Of a DNA stretch of 64,000 nucleotides, positions 54,968 through 63,491 are shown piece by piece (positions within the stretch are counted from its first letter, which is position 1; each line of letters opens with the position of its first letter). A model generated the notes under the pieces. It did no database searches. It was not told where the DNA came from and was given only the letters and a program-made list of their open reading frames with translations. The DNA is from Gammaproteobacteria bacterium UBA2679 (GTDB lineage: Bacteria > Pseudomonadota > Gammaproteobacteria > Pseudomonadales > Oleiphilaceae), in NCBI GenBank assembly GCA_002354735.1, contig DEMD01000004.1:62001-126000 (forward strand). The letters run 5' to 3'. Position numbers and translations under genes: made by a program.

Positions 54968-55615
54968 ATGCGCCACACTTTGGATTTACAGGCTTCAGCC
55001 GCCAGAAACCTATCATTGGCATTTCTGTTTCTGATCGCGCCACTTGCTGAGGCTGGGGTCATCATGCCTGAACACATCAGGATTGATATCAACTCGACCC
55101 CGGGCCACATCAATTACGCCTTTGAAATGGAATACGACACCGGCGATCCCGACATGGCTGTCGATGTACTGTTTCTCGGCATCTTTTTCGCCACGTACGC
55201 CAGTGAGCGGGATGAGCCATGGCTGAGTGCAGCCTACATCGAGAATTTTCCTGAAACGTCCCATGACCTGAATGGCACGCTACGCCGGTTTCTCTTCGAG
55301 AAAGAATACGGCGGACAACGCTACGACTTCATGAATCGAGTTTCTCTGGAGGATACCTACGTCTTCGCCTTCGCAAGCGAGGTCTACTACACACCTACAA
55401 ATTGCACGCCGTTTGCTGACGATTGTCCGCCTGCGCTGGCGGTATCGGGCTATGGCGAAACGCTGATTACCTTTTACGACGGCCAGGACGGTACTGACAA
55501 TCCGGGCCCGGGAAATCCTGTTGATGTACCGATCCCAGGCAGTCTTCCTCTGGGCATGATCGCCGCGCTGGGTATCTTCCTGCGCAGCCGTTCTTCGGGT
55601 GCCGGCCGGCAATAG
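54968..55615 (+). CDS. Secreted protein with PEP-CTERM-like C-terminal tail
   Basis: A 215-residue protein. The N-terminus has a signal peptide (NLSLAFLFLIAPLAEAG). The middle contains many acidic and aromatic residues and two nearby cysteines (NCTPFADDCPP). The last 31 residues, beginning VPIPGSLPL followed by a short hydrophobic stretch and RSR, fit the VPxP plus helix plus arginine pattern of PEP-CTERM/VPxP sorting tails read by exosortase. No exosortase gene is in the window. ATG 54968 has GGAAG 8 bases upstream; an earlier ATG at 54953 is possible. Confidence 0.7.
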   Translation: MRHTLDLQASAARNLSLAFLFLIAPLAEAGVIMPEHIRIDINSTPGHINYAFEMEYDTGDPDMAVDVLFLGIFFATYASERDEPWLSAAYIENFPETSHDLNGTLRRFLFEKEYGGQRYDFMNRVSLEDTYVFAFASEVYYTPTNCTPFADDCPPALAVSGYGETLITFYDGQDGTDNPGPGNPVDVPIPGSLPLGMIAALGIFLRSRSSGAGRQ

Positions 55616-55651
55616 CTCAGAAAATACTCGGCTACTCGAGCATCTTGTCCG

Positions 55652-55657
55652 TATAAT
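55652..55657 (+). promoter_or_regulatory. Consensus -10 hexamer before the ABC transporter genes
   Basis: TATAAT occurs at 55652-55657, 64 bases before the ABC ATPase ATG, in an AT-rich leader. No good -35 lies 17 bases upstream. The leader carries inverted repeats that could fold in two ways: GAGCAT (55638-55643) with ATGCTC (55656-55661), or ATGCTCAA (55656-55663) with TTGAGCAT (55694-55701). Confidence 0.4.
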
Positions 55658-55720
55658 GCTCAACTGAAATAAAAGAACGAAACTATAAAACTTTTGAGCA
55701 TATGGTTAGTCCCTGACGTT

Positions 55721-56494
55721 ATGAAGATCCGCTTTGAGCAAACGAGCAAAGATTTCGGCGATCTGCCGGTCATAGACGATTTCGACAGCACGATAACGCC
55801 GGGTGAGGTTGTCGCGCTGGTGGGCCCATCTGGCTGTGGCAAGTCAACCTTGCTGCACCTGGCGGCAGGTCTCGAACTGCCAACCGGGGGCAAGGTCTAT
55901 GCCGATGAACAAACGATCGATCGGCCTCATCCTTCCCGCACACTGGTGTTCCAGGAACATGCGTTATATCCCTGGCTAACGCTGACCGACAACGTGGCGC
56001 TGGCGCTGGAATTTCAGAAAGTGAAGCGGGACGAGGCCAGGCAGCAGGCTTTGCAGTGGCTAGACAAGGTCCAGTTGAAGGACTTTGCAAGCTACTATCC
56101 GCATCAGGTTTCTGGCGGCATGCGCCAACGGGCATCTCTGGCGCGCGCCTTCATCGCACGTCCTCAGGTTCTGTTGCTCGATGAACCTTTCGGAGCGCTG
56201 GATGCACTGACCAGAATGACCCTGCAGGACGTGTTGAGAGATTTGATTCGGGAAGTGCACCCCACAGTGCTACTGGTCACCCACGACGTCGATGAGGCGC
56301 TCTTCCTGGCTGACCGGGTGCTGGTGTTCAGCAGCCGGCCCGCGCGGGTGCTGAAGGAAATTCACTTGGCGCACTTGCCCAAGACGCATGATCTGTCCGC
56401 CTACACCTACGAGCGACGAGAGGTCCTGTCACTGCTCGGTATTGACGCAGAACAGCCTGACGCAAAATCTGGAACCGGAGGAATGTTTATATGA
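55721..56494 (+). CDS. ABC transporter ATP-binding protein, NitT/TauT type
   Basis: A 257-residue ATPase. Walker A is GPSGCGKST (residues 35-43), the signature VSGGMRQRASLARAF, Walker B VLLLDEPFGALD and the switch histidine in VTHDVDEALF. These forms match the nitrate/taurine/sulfonate transporter class. The start at ATG 55721 lacks a clear ribosome site; a TTG at 55694 is in frame. It overlaps the binding-protein gene by 4 bases (ATGA), showing coupling. The substrate is not determined. Confidence 0.93.
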   Translation: MKIRFEQTSKDFGDLPVIDDFDSTITPGEVVALVGPSGCGKSTLLHLAAGLELPTGGKVYADEQTIDRPHPSRTLVFQEHALYPWLTLTDNVALALEFQKVKRDEARQQALQWLDKVQLKDFASYYPHQVSGGMRQRASLARAFIARPQVLLLDEPFGALDALTRMTLQDVLRDLIREVHPTVLLVTHDVDEALFLADRVLVFSSRPARVLKEIHLAHLPKTHDLSAYTYERREVLSLLGIDAEQPDAKSGTGGMFI

Positions 56495-57516
56495 AACGAT
56501 GGCTTGTTATCCCCCTCATGCTGGTGTTATCCAGCGTCAGTCTTGCGGCCGAAAAAATGAAAGTCGGCTTCGTTCGGGTTATGGACGATGCGCAGGCCAT
56601 GGTGGCGTATGAAGGTGGCTACTATGAAAAGCATGGCCTCGATGTCGAACTCGTGGAGTTTGGTTCGGGTACCGACCTGATCAAGGCCATCGTGGGCGGT
56701 CAGCTGGACATGGGCGTGCTTGGCTTTTCCAATGCCTTTACCTGGGCCTCACGCGGCGCCGACCTCAAGATAGTGGGTGGGGCGCAACACGGCTATCACT
56801 CGATTGTGGTTCGCAATGACAGTGGTATAAAAACAGTCAAGGATCTCAAAGGCCATTCGCTAGCATCTCAAAAGGAGGGGAGTACAGCCGATATCGTTCT
56901 CAAAGGCGTGACATTGAAAGACGCCGGACTAAGCGATGATGATCTCCAGATTATGGGGGTCAAGCCTGCAGTGGCTGTACAGTCACTGGTCGGTGGCCGG
57001 GTCGATGCAGCTTTTCTGTTCGAGCCTTACGACCGAATCGCCCAACTCGTCGCACCGGTAAAGCAGATCTACGAGATAGGCGAAGTCTGGCCCTTCCCGT
57101 GCATGGTTGTGATCACCTCAGGCAAGACGCTGGAGAAACGCAAGGATGCCATCTGGGCCGCTCAGGATGCTCAGAAGGAAGCCATTGAACTCCTGGAAAA
57201 CAAGCCTGCAGAAGCGGCCAAGCTCATTGCTGATTACTTCATCGCCGAGCCGACGCTGAAGACTCTGGAGCATGGGGACATGCCGCGCGAGCAGGTCATC
57301 GAGCAAGCCATCAAGACCCAGACATTCAGTGCGGTACTCACCGACAAGGAAGTCGAACGCATGCGTGAGCTGGCAGAAATCATGGTGGCGCGGGGCATCA
57401 TGAAGCCCGATTCGCTTGATATCGACAAGGTGCTGGACCTGTCCTGGCAGAAAGCACGTGACCTGAACGCTACAGTCGATCAGCCTGCCAATGCGCAGGC
57501 CGCCAACCACCAGTAA
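56491..57516 (+). CDS. ABC transporter substrate-binding protein, NitT/TauT (NMT1/SsuA-like)
   Basis: A 341-residue periplasmic protein with a signal peptide (MKRWLVIPLMLVLSSVSLAA). The NMT1/SsuA-type pattern is visible in VAYEGGYYEKHGLDVELVEFGSG (in pieces), IKAIVGGQLDMGVLGFSNAF, VVRNDSGIKTVKDLKGHSLAS and GGRVDAAFLFEPYD. Proteins of this class bind sulfonates, taurine, nitrate or thiamine precursors; the residues do not decide which. It overlaps the ATPase gene. Confidence 0.92.
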   Translation: MKRWLVIPLMLVLSSVSLAAEKMKVGFVRVMDDAQAMVAYEGGYYEKHGLDVELVEFGSGTDLIKAIVGGQLDMGVLGFSNAFTWASRGADLKIVGGAQHGYHSIVVRNDSGIKTVKDLKGHSLASQKEGSTADIVLKGVTLKDAGLSDDDLQIMGVKPAVAVQSLVGGRVDAAFLFEPYDRIAQLVAPVKQIYEIGEVWPFPCMVVITSGKTLEKRKDAIWAAQDAQKEAIELLENKPAEAAKLIADYFIAEPTLKTLEHGDMPREQVIEQAIKTQTFSAVLTDKEVERMRELAEIMVARGIMKPDSLDIDKVLDLSWQKARDLNATVDQPANAQAANHQ

Positions 57517-57586
57517 ATACACCACGACTGGCCCCGTGTCTGCTCAGGCACCCGGCTGGTCGATGTTTCAAGAGTCTTAGCTCCGA

Positions 57587-58348
57587 ATGTCCTTATCGCG
57601 TCATCACAAGAAATTTGCAACGGCTTCTGCAGTCTTCCTGATACTGTTCCTTTGGCAGATCGCAGCCTGGATGCTGCCGGACTTTCTAATGCCGGACGTG
57701 CACACGGTATTCATCAGATTGGGGCAGGAACTTCAGACCGAGCAGTTCTACGAGGGGCTGATGGGCAGCCTGAGCAGGCTGGGTATCGGCTACGGCTCGG
57801 CGATGTTCTTCGGCATACTGCTTGGTCTCATCGGCGGTGTGCTCTATTTTTTCCGTTCCGCACTGAAGTCAGCCATCGTCATTCTGCAGTCGATTCCATC
57901 TATTGCCTGGGTGCCGCTGTTTCTGATCCTGATGGGTTTCGGTAGTCTGCCTATCATCGTGGTTATCGGCATTGGCGCATTCTTTCCGATGGCACTCAGT
58001 GTTATGAATGCGACAGAGAGCGTTCAGAAGGTCCACGTGTCAGTCGCTCGGGTGATGGGTGCGTCTCAGGCTGACCTGCTACGGCGGGTGTACCTGCCAG
58101 CGGTCATGCCCGAGCTGATTACGGGTGCGCAGCTTGCGTTCGGCAATGCCTGGCGTGCACTGATTTCTGCAGAGATGATCGTCGGTTTTGGCGAGGGCCT
58201 CGGGCGCTCGCTGGCTTATTCGGGTGAGATCGCTGATATGACGGGCGTGATGACCAATATTCTGGTTATCGCGATACTCGCAGCTGTGATCGACCAGGTG
58301 GTGCTCGAAGGGATCAAGCACCGGGTGCTGCGGTATCAGTACTTGTGA
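57587..58348 (+). CDS. ABC transporter permease, NitT/TauT type
   Basis: A 253-residue membrane protein with about six helices and the EAA-type coupling loop VMGASQADLLRRVYLPAVMPELITGAQLAFG (in pieces; conserved G in GAQLAFG). The first helix is FLILFLWQIAAWML. It lies 70 bases after the binding protein and completes a three-gene importer. The final codons (LRYQYL and stop) contain a 19-base sequence repeated at 61053-61071. Confidence 0.93.
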   Translation: MSLSRHHKKFATASAVFLILFLWQIAAWMLPDFLMPDVHTVFIRLGQELQTEQFYEGLMGSLSRLGIGYGSAMFFGILLGLIGGVLYFFRSALKSAIVILQSIPSIAWVPLFLILMGFGSLPIIVVIGIGAFFPMALSVMNATESVQKVHVSVARVMGASQADLLRRVYLPAVMPELITGAQLAFGNAWRALISAEMIVGFGEGLGRSLAYSGEIADMTGVMTNILVIAILAAVIDQVVLEGIKHRVLRYQYL

Positions 58349-58349
58349 T
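58331..58349. repeat. 19-bp direct repeat, left copy
   Basis: CGGTATCAGTACTTGTGAT covers the last codons and stop of the permease gene. An exact copy lies at 61053-61071, in the same direction, over the end of the YcaQ-like gene. The flanking bases differ, so the match is exactly 19. The two copies bracket the chemoreceptor and solute-binding genes. Confidence 0.85.
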
Positions 58350-58643
58350 GTCCGTTGCCTGATTCCGGAGGGCCTCTATATCATCCCCGACCCGATAACC
58401 ACCCGACCACACGTTACCCAGCCGATGTAGACAGAACCGTCACTGTCTAAGCCGTACCCGCATGCTTCAGCAAGCTCGAGCTTGCAGTGATAACTCGACG
58501 AATCATGGACTGCATCGCGCGGCAAGCCCTGAAAGTAGGGGCGCTTGAATTGGCAGTTGGGCGGAACCCAACTAGGCTTAACTTGCTGAGACCTGTCGCC
58601 CAGAGGTGTCGGCGAGCCTAATTCCAGTTGCCGGAGAACTACC
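58350..58643. other. Gap upstream of the chemoreceptor gene
   Basis: No gene seen in 294 bases just inside the left 19-bp repeat. CCCGATAA at 58391-58398 looks like a sigma-28 -10 half, but no matching -35 TAAA is in place. No terminator is evident after the permease stop. The region is less coding-like than its neighbours. Confidence 0.4.
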
Positions 58644-60182
58644 GTGCGCGAATCAATAGCATTTCGATTTAGTCTCATCGCGAGCATTATCGTGGCGATG
58701 GTGTTGTTTTTGTTCGGACTCTATAACTACTCGACGACGGCTAAGCGCATCGAACAACAGCAGAGCGTCCAGGCTCAGGGCGTGGTAAACCGATTGCAGC
58801 TCAGCCTGCCAGCTGCAATCTGGAATTTCGAAACTGATCAGCTCAGGCGGATTATCGAAGCCGAGGTGCAGGCCACTGTCATTTACGGCATCTATGTGTC
58901 CGCTGGCGACAAGCACCTCGTGGGCGTTGTCAAGTCAGAGACCGGTGATCCGGTGGTCATGCAGACGGCTCTAGAGGATGCTGCAACGCATGATGCTGGC
59001 AAGATCCTGCACGCTCCGCTGATGTATGACAACGGGGGGAACCTCTCGGAGGTAGGCCGCCTGACCATCCTGATCGACGACTCTGAGCTCGAGGCTTTGC
59101 TTGCAGAGTCGGTGCTTCGCAATGCGATACAGATCGTCATTCTTCTGGCCATTCTCATCACGGCGTTGACCTTACTGATGCGCAGTATGGTGTCGAGACC
59201 CATTCAGCAGGTCGTCGGTGCGCTGGAAGGCATTTCCAAAGGAGAGGGCGATCTTACGTTCAGGCTACAGTCCAACCGAAATGATGAAATCGGCCGGCTG
59301 GCCACGGCTTTCAACGCTTTCATCGACAGAATTCACAGTCTGGTGGTCGAAGTAGTCCGGGCCGTCGATGAGATCGATGGCTCGACCGGCACCCTTGAAA
59401 AGATCGCGGTGCGCACCAGCGAAGGCGTTGATAGTCAGCGTCTCGAAACGGACTCAGTGGCTGCAGCCATGAATGAAATGAGCAGCACTGCGCAGGATGT
59501 CGCGAAGAGCGCCCGCCAGGCCGCAGATTCGGCATCACAGGCTGATGAGCGAGGTGAAACAGCCAAACAGGTCGTGCTTAATGCCATGGGGGCAATTCGC
59601 TCGCTGGCCACCGACATTCAGGTCAGTTCAGATGTCATTGGTGATCTTGAAAAAGATGTCGAGCACATCACTTCGATCCTCGAGGTCATTCGAGGTATTG
59701 CTGAGCAAACCAATCTACTGGCACTTAATGCGGCAATCGAGGCCGCCAGAGCAGGAGAGCAGGGTCGCGGCTTTGCCGTCGTCGCAGATGAAGTCAGGAA
59801 TCTGGCCAGCAAGACTCAGCTCAGTACCGAGCAGATCAGAGAAATGATCATCAAATTACAGAGTGGTACCCAGAAGGCAGTAAATGGAATGCAGACCAAC
59901 CGAAGACTCGGTGAACAAACGATTCACCAAGTAACAGAAGTCGAGCATGAACTCGCTTTCATCGCCGAGGCCATTACTTCCATCAATGCCATGAACACCC
60001 AGATTGCCCATGCCGCAGAAGAGCAGACCAGCGTTGCAGAAGATATCAATCGCAGTCTTGTTCGCATCGTCGATATAGCAGAGGACACCGCACACAGCAG
60101 CCATGATGCACGATCGTCAAGCAAGCGAGTGGCTGATCTTGCGGCAGGCGTGCAGGGGCTTGTAAAGCTGTTCAAGGTCTGA
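58644..60182 (+). CDS. Methyl-accepting chemotaxis protein
   Basis: A 512-residue chemoreceptor starting at GTG, with GGAG 8 bases upstream. Membrane helices are at about 8-28 and 160-182, flanking a periplasmic sensor of about 130 residues. A HAMP domain (about 183-235; [21 protein letters not shown]) and the signalling domain follow; the hairpin tip is [32 protein letters not shown] (shown in part). No C-terminal CheR pentapeptide is seen. The sensor has no family I can name. It is followed by a solute-binding protein gene. Confidence 0.95.
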   Translation: MRESIAFRFSLIASIIVAMVLFLFGLYNYSTTAKRIEQQQSVQAQGVVNRLQLSLPAAIWNFETDQLRRIIEAEVQATVIYGIYVSAGDKHLVGVVKSETGDPVVMQTALEDAATHDAGKILHAPLMYDNGGNLSEVGRLTILIDDSELEALLAESVLRNAIQIVILLAILITALTLLMRSMVSRPIQQVVGALEGISKGEGDLTFRLQSNRNDEIGRLATAFNAFIDRIHSLVVEVVRAVDEIDGSTGTLEKIAVRTSEGVDSQRLETDSVAAAMNEMSSTAQDVAKSARQAADSASQADERGETAKQVVLNAMGAIRSLATDIQVSSDVIGDLEKDVEHITSILEVIRGIAEQTNLLALNAAIEAARAGEQGRGFAVVADEVRNLASKTQLSTEQIREMIIKLQSGTQKAVNGMQTNRRLGEQTIHQVTEVEHELAFIAEAITSINAMNTQIAHAAEEQTSVAEDINRSLVRIVDIAEDTAHSSHDARSSSKRVADLAAGVQGLVKLFKV

Positions 60183-60228
60183 AAATACTACTCGCCGTGT
60201 GGCGGCTCTGATCGAGAAGGTAGGTGAT

Positions 60229-60963
60229 ATGAAAATGCGGAATGGCGTACTTACGATTCTACTCAGTCTTATGTGGGTTCCGGCCCAGGCTGAAACTTAC
60301 AAGGTGGGCGTGGAAGATATCGATTATTATCCGGTGTACACGACACGTGATGGTCAATATAGCGGGTTCGCGAAAGACCTTCTGGACATGTTTGCCGAGG
60401 CACATGGTCACAAGTTCGAATACAAAGCTTATCCGATTGCACGGTTGATCGGGACCTTCGTGGAAGGGCAAGTCGACTTCAAATTTCCCGATAATCCAAA
60501 CTGGGCCGGTGATGCCAAGAAAGGCAAAACGGTTCATTACAGTGAGCCAGCTCAGCCATATACCGACGGCACGCTGGTTTTGCCGAAGCATAAAGGCAAA
60601 GGCCTAGATGCTTTGGGGAAGCTTGGCATCGTGCGGGGCTTTACGCCTTGGGATTACCTTGGCTCGATCGAACAAGGTAAGGTGCAGCTCAACGAGGTTT
60701 CTAACGTTGAAGCTATGATAAATTTGGGACTGAGTGAACGCGTGGGCGGTGTTTACTTTAATGTGGATGTGGCTCGCCATGTTCTCGCTGAACAACTCAA
60801 AAAACCGGGTGGGCTGGTATTCGATGACACCTTGCCACACACCAGATCCCAGTATCATCTATCGACAATTAAGCATCCTGAACTCATAGAGCAGTTCAAC
60901 GTGTGGCTGGTAGCCAATGCGGATAAGGTAGAGAAGCTTCGGAAGCAGTATGGGTTGAATTAA
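60229..60963 (+). CDS. Periplasmic solute-binding protein, SBP_bac_3 family
   Basis: A 244-residue secreted protein (signal peptide LTILLSLMWVPAQA). The fold signature is FAKDLLDMFAEAHGHKFEYKAYPIARL (in pieces), typical of amino-acid-type binding proteins, and the end is VWLVANADKVEKLRKQYG. No transporter genes lie with it, so it may feed the neighbouring chemoreceptor with ligand information rather than serve uptake; this is inference. A purine-rich AAGGTAGG precedes ATG 60229. Confidence 0.85.
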   Translation: MKMRNGVLTILLSLMWVPAQAETYKVGVEDIDYYPVYTTRDGQYSGFAKDLLDMFAEAHGHKFEYKAYPIARLIGTFVEGQVDFKFPDNPNWAGDAKKGKTVHYSEPAQPYTDGTLVLPKHKGKGLDALGKLGIVRGFTPWDYLGSIEQGKVQLNEVSNVEAMINLGLSERVGGVYFNVDVARHVLAEQLKKPGGLVFDDTLPHTRSQYHLSTIKHPELIEQFNVWLVANADKVEKLRKQYGLN

Positions 60964-61052
60964 ATCCGGATGCTTGTTCATGTGGCGCTGAGCGTTAGGG
61001 ACGACAGAAGCAGTCTGCATCAGCCAGAGGGGTTACCAGGCCTGATGGGTTT

Positions 61053-61071
61053 CGGTATCAGTACTTGTGAT
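61053..61071. repeat. 19-bp direct repeat, right copy
   Basis: Second exact copy of CGGTATCAGTACTTGTGAT; it covers the stop and last codons of the YcaQ-like gene on the minus strand, 2.7 kb from the left copy at 58331-58349. Confidence 0.85.
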
Positions 61072-62281
61072 CTGGATTTTCCAATGCGCTACGGATAGCT
61101 GCCTCCACATAGTCTGGTTCGGCACGGTTCAAGGAAACAGCCTCACATCCCTGAAATCGACAGAATCGGGCGATCGAGTCCAGGAAGGCTGCAACGAAAC
61201 GAAATAGGTCAAAATCGTGTCGGTCAAGGTATAGCGACTTGATCTCCAGATACCCGCTTTTGCGATGCGCCTTGCAGTCCATTCGCCCCACGAATTCATC
61301 CCGGTACAGTAACGGAAGGCTGAAATACCCATGCCTTCGTTTGTCAGCTGGGACATAACATTCAATCTGATAGTCGTATTGGAATAGTGCTCTGAGCCGT
61401 TCGCGCTGAATAACGCTGTTGTCGAACGGCGAAAGGATCACGATTCTGTCTTTCAAGCGGGGAAGCCTACGTTCGAGTGCACCCGCTTCCATGAAGAATA
61501 TCTCACCGCCGCTGACCTGTACCTGCTCCAGAGAACGCTGCGCCAGCCTTTCAGCAACCAGTCTCTTCACAGCCTTGCGTAGGCTCGTATTCCGGCGCAG
61601 GTAGGTCACGCCCTTTAATGAAATCAGGCCATGACAGCGCAGTTGTTGGTCGAAGATGTGCGTGGCGAACTCGTCATCGCTGGGCATTGAAGAATCCACA
61701 TGAGGCGGTAGAACCCGCTCAGTAAGATCGTAAGTTTTCTGAAAGCCCTCACGATTGCTGACCATCAGGTCGCCCTGCATATACAGCTGTTCAAGCGCCT
61801 TTTTCGCTGGCTTCCAGTCCCACCAACCTGCACGTGAGCTTGCGTCAGTCTCGAGGTCTCTGGATCGCAGCGGACCGTCGATGCGTATTCGGGCCAGCAA
61901 CTCGTTCATAAGTTTAACATCACGAGTCTTGAACCAGTGCGTCTGTCCGCTCTTGATCGCGTGCTTGTAAGGCAGCGAGAAGCGGAAGTCTGCCATGGGC
62001 AGAAACGCAGCCGCGTGTGCCCAGTACTCGAAAATGTCACGGTCGAGCAACATCTGGTGCGTCATTGAGGGCTCGAAATCGGGCACCCTGGAATGGAGAA
62101 CATGATGATGCGCGCGCTCTACCACCGATATGGTGTCGATCTGAACATAGCCGAGATGACCAATGGCTCGTCGTGCTCCAGCGAGGCCGCGCCCGAAGGG
62201 CTGGGTCTGTAGCAGACCTTGTGCGGACAGGGCGAGGCGACGTAGGCGAGTCAGGTCTTGTGGGCGTTCAAGTACGATCAT
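61058..62281 (-). CDS. Winged-helix protein of the YcaQ DNA glycosylase family
   Basis: A 407-residue protein with the HTH_42/YcaQ pattern: LRRLALSAQGLLQ at the start, LGYVQIDTISVVERAHHHVLHSRV (in pieces), and the catalytic-region IFEYWAHAAAFLPM. In E. coli YcaQ unhooks interstrand DNA cross-links. The C-terminal part has ILSPFDNSVIQRERLRALFQYDY and FVGRMDCKAHRKSGYLEI. The gene starts within 14 bases of the end of the frameshifted HxlR reading frame. The last codons lie in the right 19-bp repeat. Confidence 0.93.
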   Translation of the reverse strand: MIVLERPQDLTRLRRLALSAQGLLQTQPFGRGLAGARRAIGHLGYVQIDTISVVERAHHHVLHSRVPDFEPSMTHQMLLDRDIFEYWAHAAAFLPMADFRFSLPYKHAIKSGQTHWFKTRDVKLMNELLARIRIDGPLRSRDLETDASSRAGWWDWKPAKKALEQLYMQGDLMVSNREGFQKTYDLTERVLPPHVDSSMPSDDEFATHIFDQQLRCHGLISLKGVTYLRRNTSLRKAVKRLVAERLAQRSLEQVQVSGGEIFFMEAGALERRLPRLKDRIVILSPFDNSVIQRERLRALFQYDYQIECYVPADKRRHGYFSLPLLYRDEFVGRMDCKAHRKSGYLEIKSLYLDRHDFDLFRFVAAFLDSIARFCRFQGCEAVSLNRAEPDYVEAAIRSALENPDHKY

Positions 62282-62626
62282 GGCTTCGGTCGTCGGAGCC
62301 TGGAAAGTTGAGCGCTCCCCAAGCGTACAGCGCCTCCATCACAGGAATCAGTGTCTTTCCGTAATCGGTGAGCGAATAGCTGACGTTCAATATCTTCCCT
62401 CAATTACATGGCGCTCAATGAGTTGATCCCGTTCCAGCTCTCGCAGCTGTTCAGTCAACACCTTCTGGCTGATAGGAGCCATGCCAGCCTTTATCCCGCC
62501 GAATCTCATCGACTGCTCGATCAGGGCATGAATGATCATCGGCTTCCATTTGCCACTGATCAGGCAGAGCGTCGAAACCACAGGACAGTTCAGGGGATTA
62601 TCGGAGTTTTGTCTCTTCTCCAGCAT
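62268..62626 (-). pseudogene. HxlR-type regulator broken by a frameshift
   Basis: From ATG 62626 the protein reads as an HxlR winged helix (CPVVSTLCLISGKWK, ISQKVLTEQLRELERDQLIERHVIEGRY) and stops at 62387, about 79 residues. In another frame, right after this stop, the missing end continues: NVSYSLTDYGKTLIPVMEALYAWG, the normal HxlR C-terminus, ending at 62268. One missing base, or two extra bases, near 62387-62390 explains this. It may be a true pseudogene, a sequencing error or programmed frameshifting. It is divergent from the MBL hydrolase gene, its likely target. The start is uncertain (62659 or 62710 are in frame). Confidence 0.85.
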
Positions 62627-62710
62627 ACCAGTTACCAAAATGTGCCTAATTGACGGCATTCGCTGCCCACATATACTCGCCGACAAATCAGTACTTTGCG
62701 GCCTGACCAT

Positions 62711-63460
62711 ATGAATGAAAGATTAACTGAAGCGAGCATACACAGAATACCCATTTTCCCCCTGGGAATGATCAATGCGTTTCTATTGGTGAACGCAAGC
62801 GGATGCGTTCTGATCGATACAGGTCTGCCTGGGACAGAGAGCAAAGTCAGCCGAGTACTGAAATCGCTGGACCTGAGCTTCAGAGACATCAAGCTGATCG
62901 TTATCACCCATGCGCATATCGATCACGCCGGCAACACCGCAAAACTAAAATCGCTTTCGGGCGCGCCAGTCGTCGCACACCTGAACGATTTGCCTTATTT
63001 CACCCGAGAAAAGGTAATGCACTTCTGTAGCACTGGTTGGTTCGGCTGGCTGTTCAGCAAGACCGGCGCTATTCAGCAGCCATACGAGCCATTCCAACCG
63101 GATATCCTGCTCAGCGCGCAGGACAGCTTCAGCCTCAGTGGGTATGGCTTTGATGGCGAGGTCGTTCCTACCCCAGGGCATACCGCCGGTTCGATTTCTG
63201 TGGTGCTCGATAACACTCAGGCTATCGTGGGTGATCTTGTTTCTTCGGGCATTTTGCTCGGTGGGGTTATCAGAACAGGCAAGGCAAAGCGGCCACCGTT
63301 CGAGGACAACCCGTTAATGGTCAGTCAGGAACTGCAGTCGATTGCAGACAGGGGTGTGTCTACATTCTTCATGGGGCATGGCGGACCGTTGCCCCGGCAG
63401 GAAGTATTGCGGCATATCGAGAAGTTGAAGGCTATCGGGAAGCCTTGCAAGCACCATTAG
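62711..63460 (+). CDS. MBL-fold metallo-hydrolase
   Basis: A 249-residue metallo-beta-lactamase-fold protein. The metal motif HAHIDHAG places His67, His69, Asp71 and His72; PTPGHTAGSISV holds the next His, GDLVSSG the bridging Asp, and MGHGGPLP the last His. The class includes lactonases, glyoxalases and others; substrate is unknown. ATG 62711 begins after the divergent HxlR gene; a TTG at 62696 is also in frame. Confidence 0.92.
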   Translation: MNERLTEASIHRIPIFPLGMINAFLLVNASGCVLIDTGLPGTESKVSRVLKSLDLSFRDIKLIVITHAHIDHAGNTAKLKSLSGAPVVAHLNDLPYFTREKVMHFCSTGWFGWLFSKTGAIQQPYEPFQPDILLSAQDSFSLSGYGFDGEVVPTPGHTAGSISVVLDNTQAIVGDLVSSGILLGGVIRTGKAKRPPFEDNPLMVSQELQSIADRGVSTFFMGHGGPLPRQEVLRHIEKLKAIGKPCKHH

Positions 63461-63491
63461 CGACTGCCTTGCTGCCATAGCCGCCTGATGA

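Noticed and set aside
58391..58428. Possible sigma-28 promoters before the chemoreceptor (CCCGATAA, GCCGATGT)
   Set aside because: Neither has a TAAA-type -35 at the required distance.
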